DNA from: Platynereis dumerilii
Lineage: Eukaryota; Annelida; Polychaeta; Phyllodocida; Nereididae
Assembly (NCBI GenBank): GCA_026936325.1
Contig: JAPTHN010000010.1
Location: 50,194,650-50,258,649 of the forward strand
Direction: 5' to 3'
DNA length: 64,000 nucleotides
The notes below the pieces were generated by a model. It worked only from the letters and a program-made list of their open reading frames with translations, did not search any database and was not told the origin of the DNA. Both the position numbers and the translations under genes were made by a program. Shown piece by piece: positions 10,901 to 25,900 of this stretch. Position 1 is the first letter of the stretch. Every line of letters begins with the position of its first letter.

Positions 10901-13900
10901 TTTCACATGTGCTCCACCTGCAGTATAACTCGTTGTTCTTTTTGCCAAATTGTCAACAACTTGCTGGACTGATTGAATCACTTGTCAGGCAAGTTGGTAA
11001 GTGACAAATTCAGCTGTCGCGTCAAAATCAGATTTTGTCAATGGTAGTGAGATGCCACAGACATCTACAATGTTTCAAGAAAATAAAAGAAACCAAGTCC
11101 TGATCAAATTTTTAGAAAGAAGCTGCAAACTAAACCACTGCAGAAACAATTGCAGATGAAACTAACTTATCTATATCTGAAGTTTACCAAAATGAAGGAA
11201 TCCACCAAACCATACTCACCAAGTTAGACACCATCCAGGGTCTCTGTTTTCTTAATTTTGTGACACAACTGTAAACATCCACCACTCTCTCCAGGGCGGC
11301 CTGCTCCAGTAAATAGTCTATTGCTATGAATGTTCCGGACCGCCCTACTCCCGAACTGAAATGAAAAATTCAGTGTGAATATTGTATCCCATTAAGAAGA
11401 ATGAGGTTGGATTTTTTGTCAAAAGTGCTTAATAATGCCAACTGAAAAAAATTCAGAATAGGAAACTTTTTATGCAAAGGTTTATTACCGTTTATCAGCA
11501 TATTCTACTTCATTGCAGCCATCTCTTGTGACCCAAATTGTTATTCACTAAATTTTGAGTATCAGTTACAATTATTTTCACATCTCACCTGCAGTGGATG
11601 AGCACGGGGTTACTGGAACTCATCTGTTTCTTCACTTTACGCCGGAAGTTGATTAACGTAACCGGATAAGTGGGGGCGCCACTGTCAGGCCACGTGTGGA
11701 AGTAAAAATGCATCACTCGTCGTGACTGGCCACCCTGTAGATGACAAAATAAATGGGTTGATACATGAAATAAAAAATAAAAAATCGAGCCATGTGCAGC
11801 ATATTTGATTAATAAACGTATTGCATTATTCATATTACTATGTTGTACAATTGACTCACAACTGAAACTGCAAAAAGTCATCCAAAATGGTGCAAATCTA
11901 TATCAGTATTTTCTAACCGTCACCCCTAACCTCGAAACATAAGATATGAAATATATATATACAGACACCAATACAAATCTAGCTCGATATTATCAAAATG
12001 GCAAAATTTTTGGGATTACCTTTTTGACGAAGAATGTCCTGACGGTGTCATCAGCATTGGCTCGCTGTCTGTCCAACATCACTTTGACTTCCCCGTACTT
12101 GACTGACTCCCCTTCTTGCAACGGCCAGTACACCAAACATTTTCCCTGAAAAAAAAAAGAAGATGGATAAACCATATATTGTCTCATCCTAGCTGCTTTA
12201 CCAAGCTGTACCAATATTCTAGTTTCTGCTGCTCCACCAGGTCAGCTACTATATCAACATGGTTGTTGATTTTTGCAGCTCATTGCCTACATGTCCGGCT
12301 TGCAATGTTAGCAGCCAAGGAAACACAAGCGCCATACAATCAGCAGTTTGAAGGCATTAATGATGAAACTACCAACTCAATGCATCTGTATCAATGAAAT
12401 CTAGATAGGAAGACCCACTTTCTCAGTGCAGTGCAGCAACGTGAAGACTGTGACCTCGGTCTAAATGAAATCAACTGTCAATTTGTCAATGGGCAACTTG
12501 TGATCTTGCTGTTATTATCGTTTTCATAGCTGTGTGTTTTTCAACTTAGTACTTTGCTTTATCCCAAAACTGTGATGTCACAGATTTAATTGCATAACTT
12601 CATATATCACAAGCACATATTTCGAGAAACTGACTAAATGCATTGACACATGGATTATGTATGTTTATCTTTGATAAATGCACTGGTTGACAAATGCTTC
12701 AATGAACTGCAACTGAATCAAACAGACTACTTATCCTCAAAGGAAAGTTAGGAGGTGACCATTTAATATCGGGGGAGGGCGGATTTGGAGTTTTTGAAAA
12801 TAATTTCTTGCTCAGTTTTAGTGAAATAACTATTTTTTGTTCAGTTTTAGTGAATACCTCATTTCTTGCTAAGTTTTAGTGAAATAAATAAATTCTTTCT
12901 GGGCAGTCTTGAATTAAATCATTTCTGGTGGGGGTATTTCTGAACGAGGTGTCACTTGATTTTTGAATGAATATTTGGGGAGCTCTTGAAATAAATAATT
13001 ACTGCTGCCATTATCGTGAAATAAATGATTTTCCATCGTGGAAAACTCCAAGCCCCCCATGGTCGCCCCTAACAATGACTGACAACAAAATTTATTTCAA
13101 ATTTTTATGACAAGTGTCTTGTGAAAAACAATAACACATTTTGTTTTGGAAAACATTGAGCATGTTGAGACTCTTCTGGTGAGGTGCAATACTCGGCTTA
13201 GACAGAAGTTGTTTGTTGCGGTTGTTCAAAAAAATAACAGTGCCTGGCAGTTTTAGAATACTTTGTCAAAAACTGTGATGTCAAACCTCTAAACTGAGTG
13301 TCACAGGTTGAAGATTAGACCAATCACATTCACCGATACCCTCTGATGTCACGGTTTAACTGCAATTGAAGTTTTCAGAAAAACACACTGCTATGAAAAC
13401 GATAAATGGCAAGACTCACTGACTTTTTTGTGGTAACATCGCAAATACATCACATAGCCTAACCGTATGAGACATTAAGACTTAAAATTCCATTGCAGTA
13501 AGTAAAACAGAATCCCTTTTTGGTCATACATCGTTATCTGGTTTTCCTAAATGGAAGAATACTCATCATCACGGATTCTAGCGCAAACAAATATCATATA
13601 GGTACATAGAGTGGTCAATAAAACAAAACCGAATGGGCCTATTCATTCTAATTATGCAGTACAGAATTGTAGACTCTCTCAAAGAAACTAAGGAATGCAA
13701 AATACTTCACAACTGTCCAAATTCTTTTCAATCATGTGACGTAAGAAAACCTCAAAATCAGCCAAGCAAATAGAGAGGGGTACAGCCCTATGCGTCTTTG
13801 AAAGGCACAAAATTAGGCAAATAATTCTGGCAGAATGTGTAAACCTTGCATGACCATCTTATGCTAAATTTATAGAGCTCTTTCTTTTTTCACTGAACAT

Positions 13901-16900
13901 GCTTACCTACTTACATTTTCATTTCTTTCCATAAAATAAACAAACGACTCACACCATTGGTATGACTTGCTTATATCTGATGCCAATATACAAGTGCAAA
14001 CTTGTGCAAAGGTGCATGAATTTAGAGGTAATTTTCGATGTATGGAAGAACTGAGAAAAGTGGCCTGCTTAAACATTTGAAATTGAAAGAAAATCTCACT
14101 CCAACCATTTAAAAAAATTGTGTTTTACAATTTTCAAGGAAGGGTAATAATTTATATTTACTAGTTAGTGATTATGTTTGTCTATACTCTTCTGTTCTTC
14201 CTTTTATACAATTCAGTAGGCTCAGAAGTAGGCTAAACAGGAACATATAAAGCATTATCCATGGAAATTTGGAATAAAGTTCACCTGGGAGGAGCCACAA
14301 ATTGCCAAATAAAAAATAAAGAAGGTTACATATTAATATTTTCCATATAGTTTTCTGCTTTTGACAATTAATTCTCAATCAACTAGGTTCTAATTTGATC
14401 AGAAATGGTTGTTTCGTATAGCGTCTTTTTTTGTAATGCTGTTTTTACAGAATTAACTCTCGGCAACTGTAGAATTTCAAAATTTTTATTCAAGATGTGG
14501 TAACTTTAACTTGGAGCAATACAAACAACCTGAAGTGACCCATGATGAGGTAACTTGGGGTTAAAATCAGACCAAAGATATTCTGAATACAGGTTTTGCA
14601 ATAGCAAGGGCTGTGCTAGAGTGTGTCTACTGGAGGGTGAAAATATGCCACTGCACGTTTGAAGCAGCAATTATCTGCCAGTGATCATTCTCATTCAAGT
14701 TAAATTGGTATCTGAATTTTTATAATAGCCTGGGGCAGACGTTTTAATCCTGCCACAAAAGTCGCCATTCAATCGAAGTGTATAGAGCATGACTATTGTA
14801 TTTATAATTTGCTTGCTATGTCTTGGATGGTTTTTGATCACTAGTTTTGTAAAGGAAATGTTTAGACAGACACTTGTGATTTACTGGTTTCAGATATATG
14901 TTGCAGTAGTGTATTAAATTCGGCTATCTACATCATATATTATGAAACTAAATTGGTGAAATAACCCTTTCCCCCTTTCAATTTCATTGCAGAGTAGCAC
15001 ATGATAGAGTATGTAAAACAGGTTCCTTGATGCTAAGTCTTCCATCATATTTTAGTGGCTCAAATTGTCAGGCCAGTTAGCACATTCAACATATTTCACC
15101 CATTCACGTTTTATAAAGTTAGACAGTTCCACTCTGGTTCACAGAACTTCACACACTTTGCCAAATTGATGGCACTTCATTCAGGCTATGCAAGCTATAC
15201 AGGCTGCAGGGTGACTGCATGCCTCGCTTGAATTTACTCAGATCACTGAAATCAATGGCATCCTATCGATTGTATCTGATTGTATCTGATTGATTGTATC
15301 TGATGGTATCTGTCCCCTGTAATCAACACACAATTTCCATCATTGATTTACCTTGCCGCTTTCCGCAGGGCTGGTCAGCATGATCATCACAGTCACCCCG
15401 TGCTCCCAGACCATCCGCCAGAAGTCAATCAGGGTGTTCTCCCTTGGCCCTGAAAAATAAGTGAGATAAGAATATTCTGAATCTGAACCAAATTTAGTGA
15501 TGGCACAACTTCATAATAATAGCTGAGGATGATTGTAATAGATCTTGTGCGGCACAGTACGTTACAGCCTTCCACTTCGATAAAGAAAAAATGAGGAGCA
15601 GTTCACTGTGAAAATGGCACTTTGTGACTCATGATAGCTGATGAAGTGTCATCTTCTTTACTTTAAACATGGGAAACATAGAGGCTGTTTGATTAGTCAT
15701 GATCAAGAGTAAGCCATTTGACTTCTCATAACTGATTTTAGAGTGAAAATCAGATACATAATCCTTTCGCTTTGCTGTCACCAACAAGAGGGATAAGTCT
15801 CCTTAAATCAAATTCACATTGAAAGTATTGGGTGTGATCATGACAAATCATCAGCATGATGACACAGGAAGTGCCATTTTCACAGTGCAACAGTCCTCTA
15901 TTTGTCTATATCAATTAATCTTAGTAATTCCTCAGTTTCCAGCATCGCATAAGGATCCCATTGACACAATTTTTAAGCAAGGATGAATGGATGATTAGGG
16001 CTTTACGTCCTGTATGTACATTTTTGTGCTTTGAGGGCTAATTAGGAAAGAAGGAGGACACAGCAATGCGGCAAAGGATGATTGAAGTTGGTTTCCAATG
16101 TGGGTCAACTGTAATCCAACCGGAGATCAAGCGAATAAAGAAAAAAAAATCAACTAAGTAAAGTTGGCAAAATCCATGATCAAACATTGCGGTCTTGTGA
16201 GACTTTATTTGAGAGAGTTATACTTTTTACAGATTGACAACGATACAGATATATGGAAGGTTAGTAAATTTTAGGCCTGGAGGTGTAATACTAATCCTTA
16301 ATCTATATTTGCTTGAACTGTCTCATAACAGACATATATATCAGTGGCCTGAGGTGTATCTGAAGTAAGAACAGGAATATTTCCCTATTTCAACAAGCAT
16401 AACTCTAATTGCATTTATTAAGCCTTATTTCATACTATGAATATCCAATAAAGACATAAGGAAAATTGGATGGCTCCAGGGGACACTTTACTGTATTTAC
16501 AATAATACAAAAAAATCATCTTCAAACTAATAAATCATAACGTGGGAATTTGTAAACTTTATGATTTGGGCAAATAATTATAAATTACTTAAATATGTAA
16601 AATATAATAATATATATTTATAATACTATGCTTGAGATTTTAAAACCAAATATCAATCTATGCTTCCTATCTATTCATTGCAGTTCAGCAATAAGATTTT
16701 TTTTGGAAATGTGTTTCTCATTTATAAAAATTCAACAAACATAGCATTTTACAAAATCAACCATTTAATTAATTCTTAGGCAACAATTGATTGAATTCTT
16801 AGGCTTGGCCAAAAGTGTACCTCCCTGCTTTACCTAAGTTTCATCTACCACAGGGGAGAAATATATATATGGATTGAAAGAATAATAAAAAGTTTTATGT

Positions 16901-19900
16901 CATTCCACAAACGTCCAAAAATCCCAGTATCTCCATATATGCTATTTAAAATGAATGTGTTACGCTTCCTTTCTCCCTGTAATGGATGGAAGCACGTCAT
17001 GAAAAAAGTATGGGGATTGCTTAGAATTGGGCAAATAATTTACGGTCGGGGGCAGATAGGGTTCGATATGGGTTATCATGCAACAGACACGAGAAAGTCT
17101 GAATCTAAGTTCTGTATAAATTTACATGTATATGCCCACGTATATAGATAATATAACACACATGAAGTAAATCAAACTTATGGCAGTCGTTCTCTACTGT
17201 GGGATGCGGATTGATTAGCTTTTAAGATATTTTATAGGATCGCTAAGATTAGGCGTCCATGTATTGTTTACACTGTACTGGTGATATCAATGATTAGAAA
17301 AATTTAATTACAAAACAAGAGAGGCCTACCTTGAGCAGCGATATATGTTTTATGGCTTGAGCAGTATCCCTGTAAGATAAAAATAAATGACTGATTCAAA
17401 ATATTTGCAAATATAAGCGATTGACAAAATGAATGTTTTGTCTCCAATGTGATGTGAATGTCAAATCGTCAATCTACGTTATCTTGAAAATTAACATATA
17501 ATTTTTTTTTTTTTAAACACACCTTAATGAAACTGGCGTTGATGTAGTCAGAGTTAGGCTTGCCATCTTTTTGTTCTAAGGTCACCCTGTTGTCATCATC
17601 TGCACAAGATCGAAAAAAATCAAATATCCTTTTTACATTAACATTTTACCTTAATTACACTCGTAAATTGACTTCATCAGGTAATTTTTAACAATAGCTG
17701 ACACAGACAGATACTTTTAACGTGAAATGTATCTCTAAATGAGTGACTTCAAAATGATATTATATGAAATTAATTTGGATACTTCTAGCAATTTAATAGT
17801 TTTGATAAGGAGCCTTCGTTATTAGGATCTTGTCTTTACACAACCGTTCACCTTTAAGAGGTGAAGAATTGTACCGATTCATGCATATCCCGTGATGCAC
17901 ATTACTGGCACATACAATATTATAAATATGGCTTCGTTGTGAGACGACGAGTGAATATAAACCAAACTCACAAGGGATATAATTTCGGAAGGTATTTTTC
18001 TCGGGTTGCCACCTTCCAATATGATTGGGATATCCGTAATTTCCAGGGATGGACTTGTATTCCTTCTCGACAACACTGATGCCAGGATAAGATAAGTAAT
18101 AGCCAATGTTGTCCACAGGGATCTGGGTGTCCCTAGCTGGCGTCGAATTTATTCTTTGTTTTCTTCCTGTAAATATAACATCAACATTGCTGGTTAGAAA
18201 AATCCAAAGGTATTTATTTCATTTGTGGGATTTTTCTTTAGTCTCATCATAATTTCTTAAGTTTTTGACATGTGCCTCTTACAGATGATTTCATATTTGT
18301 AGATATTTGTGGTGGAAAATACATCATTTTTCCTGCAATTTTCATTGGTTGAGAAAAGGTATGACACCACTCTCTCCTGAAAAGTGACATAGCGTTTTAC
18401 ATGGGTGACCATGGCATTCTAATCCATTGATCTCCTCAATGAAACTGACTCTTGCTGTTTCAAGTGAGAGTTTCTGTTAGTGTTTCACACATTGTTAGTA
18501 TGCACATTCTCAAAGTATAATATGCATTGAGATGATAGGGATCAGAGGATTCACAAAATGATTATTTTTACAGAAAAGAACCAAACACATGCATGAAACA
18601 TTTTCTCAGAGGAGGGCTCTGCCCAAACGACATGACAAGGGGCAATCAATCGCCGGGACCCTGGTTTGATCCTCACTGTGATTTTCTCATGAATGTTGAC
18701 CACATCACTGGATCATCCTCCTATCCTAAGGGACAATTCAGAATTTATGACTGGGGGGGGGGGGTTGGGAGTTTTGATGGAACTTTCTGTGAAAAGTGAT
18801 ACCCCCTTTGGTTTCACAAATATTTGTACCTCGGTTTTCTGTGTTAAAATTTCATTCGACAATTAAGCATGTTGTGAAAAATAAGTACCCCCCTTGAAAC
18901 ATGTGTGAAAATTGGTACCCTATTTGGAAAAATTCTCATTGCCCCAAGTCATAAGAAGCATGTGCAAAAAGGTGGTTCCCACTCAAGTAAAACCATAGAA
19001 ACTACCACTCCCCCCTCAACCCAGTCGTAAAATTTAATTCTGAATAGTCCTTTACTTTTATCACAGAGAATGCTGTTGGCCAAGGCATGATAATTTAGTG
19101 TTCAGAGATGTGAAGCCATTGAGAGTCGGCTTGAGACTGATTTAATATCAACTGAAGCAATCAAGTGAAATGCAACAGTTCATGAGGAAATGTGGATTGC
19201 AGTTTGACATGTGCAAACAGCTGCCACAATATCAAGTTGGCCTGTGCAGCAGTTTATTGGTTGAAATTATGACATAATTTTTCCTGCCAACATCACTTGG
19301 TTGAAGTACACTGAAAGAAAGTGACACGCTATGTGCAGCTTGACCAATCACCTGACAGAATTTTCTGATGTCAGATCAAAAATTTAGCAAAATTTTTTGT
19401 TTTTTCATTTAGGTCTACAAATATGAAATCATCTGTAAGCATCATCTAAGGGTTATTATCAACAAATAGCTTCAGGTGTATTTGTGAAATTATCAAATAA
19501 ATAGTCAAAGTACCTGGAGATGTGCCAGACCCTCCGCTGCAAATGAAACCTTTCCTGGAAACAAGAAACAGAAAAGATTTTGTAAAATGCAAGAAAATAG
19601 CAAGCAGCTACATTTTGCATGGTGATTCAACAAGACTCACCTGACCAATATGATGATGATGACGATGAATAATACTAATACGGGGGCTGCTACAAAGGCT
19701 GGAGCATCTGGAAGGAAAAAGGTATGTAGATGACATTCCACAATTTGTTAAAGAGTAACTGAAGGACTGTACATAGTTTTAGCTGTTTCGATTAGTCAAT
19801 GGCATCACATATCATAAACCCAAGGAGTACATTTATAAAATTTTAAACTGAAATCCTACTCACACTTAGAGATACCCTTGTTTTCAGTGGCGCTGCCTGC

Positions 19901-22900
19901 AATGGCTGTGTTGATATTGTTGTTGATGAAGTTGTCGGATATTCTGTTGACGTTGTTGATGTTGGGGGTGTTCTTCAGGGGAGGGTAGACTACCGTACTT
20001 GTTTGCTTCACTCTGGGATAAGTGATGGTGCTGGTTGTTACTGGTTTGAAAGTCGTTGCTATTGCCTTGAAGTATGAAGACAGTAAAACCACAGGTTTGG
20101 TTATTTTAGGAACGTGTTGTGTACTAGTCGTTGTTTTTGACGTGGTCCTTTGAGTCGATGAAGCTGTTGTTGGGGTCGTTAGAATTTTTGCAGAAGTTGG
20201 TGATGTCACTTTTGGAGTTGTCTTGATTGTTGTCTTGATTGTGGACATGATTGTTGACTTTAGTCTTGATTTTGCAATCGTCGTTGTTTTTAATGTGCTC
20301 GGTGTGGACATTTTAGTTGTTGCCTTCAATGTTGCGCTCATTGTTGATGTTGGAGCTGGCCTTTGTGTCGCCATTTTGGTGACTTTTGCTGTGGTGGTCA
20401 TTTTTGTCGTTGGCGTTGGAGTGGTTTTCACTTGTGTCGTTGATGTTGTTGTCGAAGTTGTGACTGGTGTTTTTACTTGTGACACTGTGAAAAGAGAAGC
20501 AGTGCATTCAGAAATGATATAAGGCTAAACCACCAACTAACAAAGAAATAAGAGTAAACAAACTGCATCGATTTGATCAGCGGATGCACACAGAAAAAGT
20601 TGGTTTGATTGAATGAATTTCAATTGAGCGGCTGGACCTCATCTGAGAGAATGAAAGTAAGGAGTCCACAGGATGTATATTTTTTGCTATATCTGTAGTT
20701 GTGCACTTGCCAAGCATTTATAATTCAACTGCATGTATTTCTCCACATCAACAAAAAACTAAAATTTTTATCAAAATCTTACCATCGATCTTGCATATGC
20801 CCTTCCGTCTCTCCTCCACCCATGTAGTTCCGTACCAGATGAAGTTCTTCATGTAGGTGTATCTTTCTCCAGGGTGAGGTTCAATCCAATCCCACACGAC
20901 ATCCAGAGAAACATTGTACCTCAATCCGTCCGACCACTGCCATCCCGATCGAAGTAGCACAGTTGGGCCGTCATATGTCATTGGGGAAGGATTTTGCAGA
21001 CCGATCCAAAATGTTTCATCAGTATAAGATGATGGGAATGTTTGTCTGAAAGAATACAAGTGTATCGTTGAGATTCTAGAAGCATGACACATCTATATCT
21101 ATATTTGTCATATATCTCTATTTCTTGACACTGTCACTGACGGAATCAATTTTCTCAGCACAATTATTTGTTTTCTCAACTTGTAAAATTTTCCTCTTTG
21201 ATTAAGATGCATTTTTTCATGTCCAAGAGATCCTGATATTTCGTACAGGAGTAAATATTTGTGTACTAATTTCTGTGAGCCATTTTGTGTGGATCAGAAG
21301 CTTCTTATATTTCCTTATATATTTTTCATTATTTAAACATTTTTATGGGAGATTTTCTCAAATAGATTTAAGGAGGTAGTGCGCTACGGTTTGTCATTGG
21401 GGGTGGTGGCTCAGAAATTATCAGAATTAAAAATTCAATTTAGAAAGACAGACATTGAGGGAGATAGAATAATACACAAAAGCACTGATCCCATGGAAGC
21501 AATAACAAAGATCTGTAGCATTTATTACTTTAATTTCCTGTCCAGAAATGTGAGTTCTTCTCCAGATGAAATGGAAGTCAAGTAGCCTCCCAAGGAAGAG
21601 CAGAATTGCTGGTACATCCTCCTCGTGGCCTCCTTCTCTGGGTCTATCATGTAGCAGTACTTCCCCAGTTGATAAAAGGCAGTCGGACATGTTGCTGAAA
21701 AAAGAAAATTTAAAAGTCTATCATGTAACAATACTTGTAGCCTTCTCTGGGTCTATCATGTAGCAGTACTTCCCCAGTTGATAAAAGGCAGTCGGACATG
21801 TTGCTGAAAAAAGAAAATTTAAAAGTCTATCATGTAACAATACTTGTAGCCTTCTCTGGGTCTATCATGTTACAGTGCTTCCCTAGTTGATAGAAGGCGG
21901 TCGGACAAGTCGCTGAAAAAAATAATTCAAAAGATACATGAGTTGCAATTCAGTAATCCACCCAATCAATCAACCCTCGTGTGAAAGGACAAAAATGGTC
22001 TGAAATGACTGGATTGATAGGTTTGGTTGATCATTAGATGATGGTCCTAATCCGATTCTAAACATATTCACACTAACACTTTAGTTCAGTTCTGTTTTAA
22101 GCACACAAGTCCATTTCAAAAGTGATCCGTTAGAAACCTTTTAACATGCAATTGAATTGTTAACTTTGGTTACCAGAACAATTCTATAAAATTGTCGAAG
22201 TCATGCTGCTTGACACAGAATGCCTTTCATCTTTCATAATCAATAATAACCACAAATAGCACTGTTTTGTTATGCATAGGGCCAAATATAGGGTTGGCAA
22301 TATAGGGTTTAAGGTAATATGGCTTTTACCGTATCACTTGTCGGTATTTACAGGTAAACAGAATAGCTCAATGCTAATTTTAGATATTTTTCTGCGTTAA
22401 ACTGCTTACTCTAAAACTTAAGCCAAATTTTTGCCTGTATTGAAGAAATTTTTCCAGAAATGGTTAGGGTAAGGTGGGGGAAATCAGGCCCCGGGGCAAT
22501 TCCGGCCCCAGAGATTAAATTCAGCAACAAGCAGATTAAAAACAGTAGCAAACAAACATACAGATGATTAAGGTCACAGCGTTAGATTGTTTAAAAAACA
22601 ATCAAACAATTTGACCTTGTTTTTCTTTTGTCCACATATAGTTTAATCCTCAAGTTATGTTCATCACAGTAACTACAATTACTTAAACCATTAAGGGGCC
22701 GGATTTGCCCCAAGAATAAAAGGGGCCGGATTTCCCCCACCTTACCCTACCTGAAACATGCACTCTTGACAAACAGAATGGACTGTTGCATTATGAGAAT
22801 GGCACTTCGTGTGTCATCATGCTGATGATTTGTCATGATCATACACAACATTTCAATGTTGATTTGATTTAAGGGGACTAATCCTGCCCTTTGGTGACAG

Positions 22901-25900
22901 GCAAAAGAAAGGATTATCTTAATTTTACTCTAAAATCAATTATTACAAATCAAATGGCCTTCCCTTGATCATGACTAATCAAACAGCCTCTATGTTTCTC
23001 ATGTTGAATGTGGTGAAGGTGACACTTCATCAGCTATCAAGACTCATGGAGTGCCATTTTCACAGTGCAACAGTCTACTCTTTTTGCATATTAGATTGCC
23101 TGGCTGTAAAGGATACTATACAGGTAGTCCATTTGAGATTTTTATGATACTGTTAACCCAATTCAGACTACTTAATGTGGTATTTGCAGACATCTTGCAA
23201 GATTTTGAACAGTTGCTTTTCCCAAAACGGTTTTACAGCAGCAATTTTTCCCATCAACTAGTTTCACACCCTATTTCTAATCAGCTGTTTTTGTTCTCAC
23301 TCTTTTAGTTCAAGAGTCTAAGCTAGACATACAGGTCAACATTCGCCCAATAAATAGGTCATCGAATCTGCCAGGCACAATTAATATGTAAGAAGTGTGT
23401 ATTTATGAACCATGGCCCAAAACCAAATACTATTGAACAAAATTAAAAATATACATTCACCATTGTGTCTGACACTTAAGGAAAAGATAGAATATATAAA
23501 TGTGTTTCTCGGTTGATAAATCCGTGAAATTTCCAATGTCAGTCCCAAGTTTAACAGCTACGAGAAAAATAAATGTAGGCCTAATATATCATCCACGTAC
23601 CTGGCAGTTTGCAGATGCCATGGTTGTTCTCCTGCCCTTGGAACTTGCCCACTATCTTGTTTCCACTCAATCCGATGACAGCGCAGTCCTGGCCGTTGAC
23701 AGGAGCATTAAAAGCCCACAGGTTGTCATCCCAGGGGTTCAGGTAGTTGTACACTGTGTTGTCCGTCCAGGTCCAGCCCTGTCTGTAGGCGAACCTGGCC
23801 TGCCCCGGTTGGGAAAACGGTTGGTGATGGTGCAGGCCGATCCACAACGCATCGCTCAGTAATACGGGCGATGCTTTCCTTTGGCCGCTGCAAATAATTT
23901 CAATACACATATAAATGATGTGCAATAACAATATGTATTTCCCTTTTAATCAATGTTTAAAATTATGGACAGGTAATACCCCCCCTGTTTAAATCAAACA
24001 TAAAATCTTGAATACTAAATGCTGATCAAATAGTTACGTTACGATGGGCCACCTACCTGATGAAGTATTGCAGAAAAGATAACTCTGTATCATCAGTTAT
24101 AGAAGTAAGATGGCCCCCAAAATTGAGGCAGTTTTTTTCAGACTCTGTCCAATTTTTTATAGAATTTGGGTCAATCCCGTAGCAGAAGGAGCCGTATCCG
24201 GTGAACCTGGCTGGACACAACCCTGAAAAGGTGAAACATTTCAGTTTAATTTTCAAAATCATTACTCATCTTTCGACTTCAAATAGACTTGTTTTATAAA
24301 TGTCTATAATCATCCGTTCATCAGATGTAGAAGATCATTGGCAATATCTGGCAATAATTAGAGTTCTGAGTTATGTGGTTTTGTTAAAATCTTGCTCAGT
24401 CACCAGGAGACATCTGCAATTGCAAACTGCTGTCAGCGTTATTTGTGACATGTCAGGATATTTTCACTCATCCACATTTTTCAAAAACGCTTCAATGTCT
24501 TGCTTTTTGGCTATCTGATACAGGGGTATAAGTACTCTAACAACTGCACATGTTGTCTATTTCGTTATACTTTTTAAGCTGCCAAAAAAATTCTCAAAAT
24601 AAAAGAAAAATGTTTGTGAGTGGTAAACATTTTGGTTTGCTCTTTGTTGACAGCTGCCAGAAATAAAACCCCTGTTACTGCATTGTCTGCCTCTTGCTTC
24701 TGTCTCTGTTTTTATATGGGCAGACATATTTAAATTTTAACTGCTGGGATCAACCGACCAAAGAGATTGTGTGCCAATGGAAAAAATTAGCGTATCAACA
24801 ATTTTTATCAAATTGATTTTTCGTGCTGACCGACCCTGGAGAAAAGGCCTTGAGAAGATCCGAGAAGCTAAAGGTGGATTATGTCTGGCCTAAAGTAAAA
24901 TGTGGACTCGTGATTACAACAGCAGTCATGACACATTATTGCAATTTCTTTTGTGTTCGAAGTTAGTTGTAAATTGGCTAAAGAACATTTATGCAGATAG
25001 ACAGATAAGTATATTCAATGGGTACAGGTAGGTTTGACATAAAGAGTTATAAACCAATTGTCAGCTACTGCAGACAGTCTGTCAGTTAGTCAGTCAGTCA
25101 GTCAATCAGTCAGTCAGTCAATCATTGTGAAAGCAATGTGCCAATCTCTCAAGCATGAAGTCAGTCAGTCAGTGATTTATTAATAGCTTGCATGCATACA
25201 GTTGCATTGTTCAAATATTGACATGTACTCATAAGTACAAACCAGCGTGGAAATACATAAATAGGAATGCATACATTGCATGAAAATGAAATACAATGCA
25301 TTCAATTGCGAATGAAGTAGTAGCAAGAAATGCAGAAGCAAATATCTTTAAGAAAACATGCATAGAACATATTATATAGATAGTGGATGGTGAGGAGACC
25401 AATATTGAGTTTTATTGGCCGAAGCAGTAATATTGGTCGAGGCCGTAGGCCGAGACCAATATTACCTGCTAAGGCCAATAAAACTCAATATTGGTCGACT
25501 CAACATCTACTATTTGTTATATTCTGCACCACAATTTTCAGACTGATAAATATTTGTAAAATACTTGTTTTTCCGAAGATACTTACTTTTTTTTATATGA
25601 CAAATGCTTAATTTTTCCCATTATTTACAATTGGCCTATTTACAAAATGATAAATTGACATTTCAAGAAGTTAAATTTCCTCCTACCCAGGCCTTCCCTT
25701 AAGTAATAGGCAATTAAGTGCATTGTTGCTGCTTAGAGCATAGGGGGCACGCCAATATCACTCTCCTCACACCAATAACACTTTTAAGACACCAATATCA
25801 TTATTTATTGGCTTGTCATGTGACTGATCTCCTGGTACATGATTGGCCTTAAATTTTTGATGCAGAATATTATACAGTTATCGCACAGCACCGAGTGCAA

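Noticed and set aside
16897-17151. 84-codon plus frame in intron 11
   Set aside because: No domain or splice signals; intronic and antisense to the gene.
20223-20522. 99-codon plus-strand frame of Val-rich sequence
   Set aside because: Antisense shadow of the Thr-rich exon 6; Thr codons read backwards give Val.
21632-21935. CRISPR-like array
   Set aside because: The 109-bp period with no spacers and exon content shows a tandem duplication in a eukaryotic gene.
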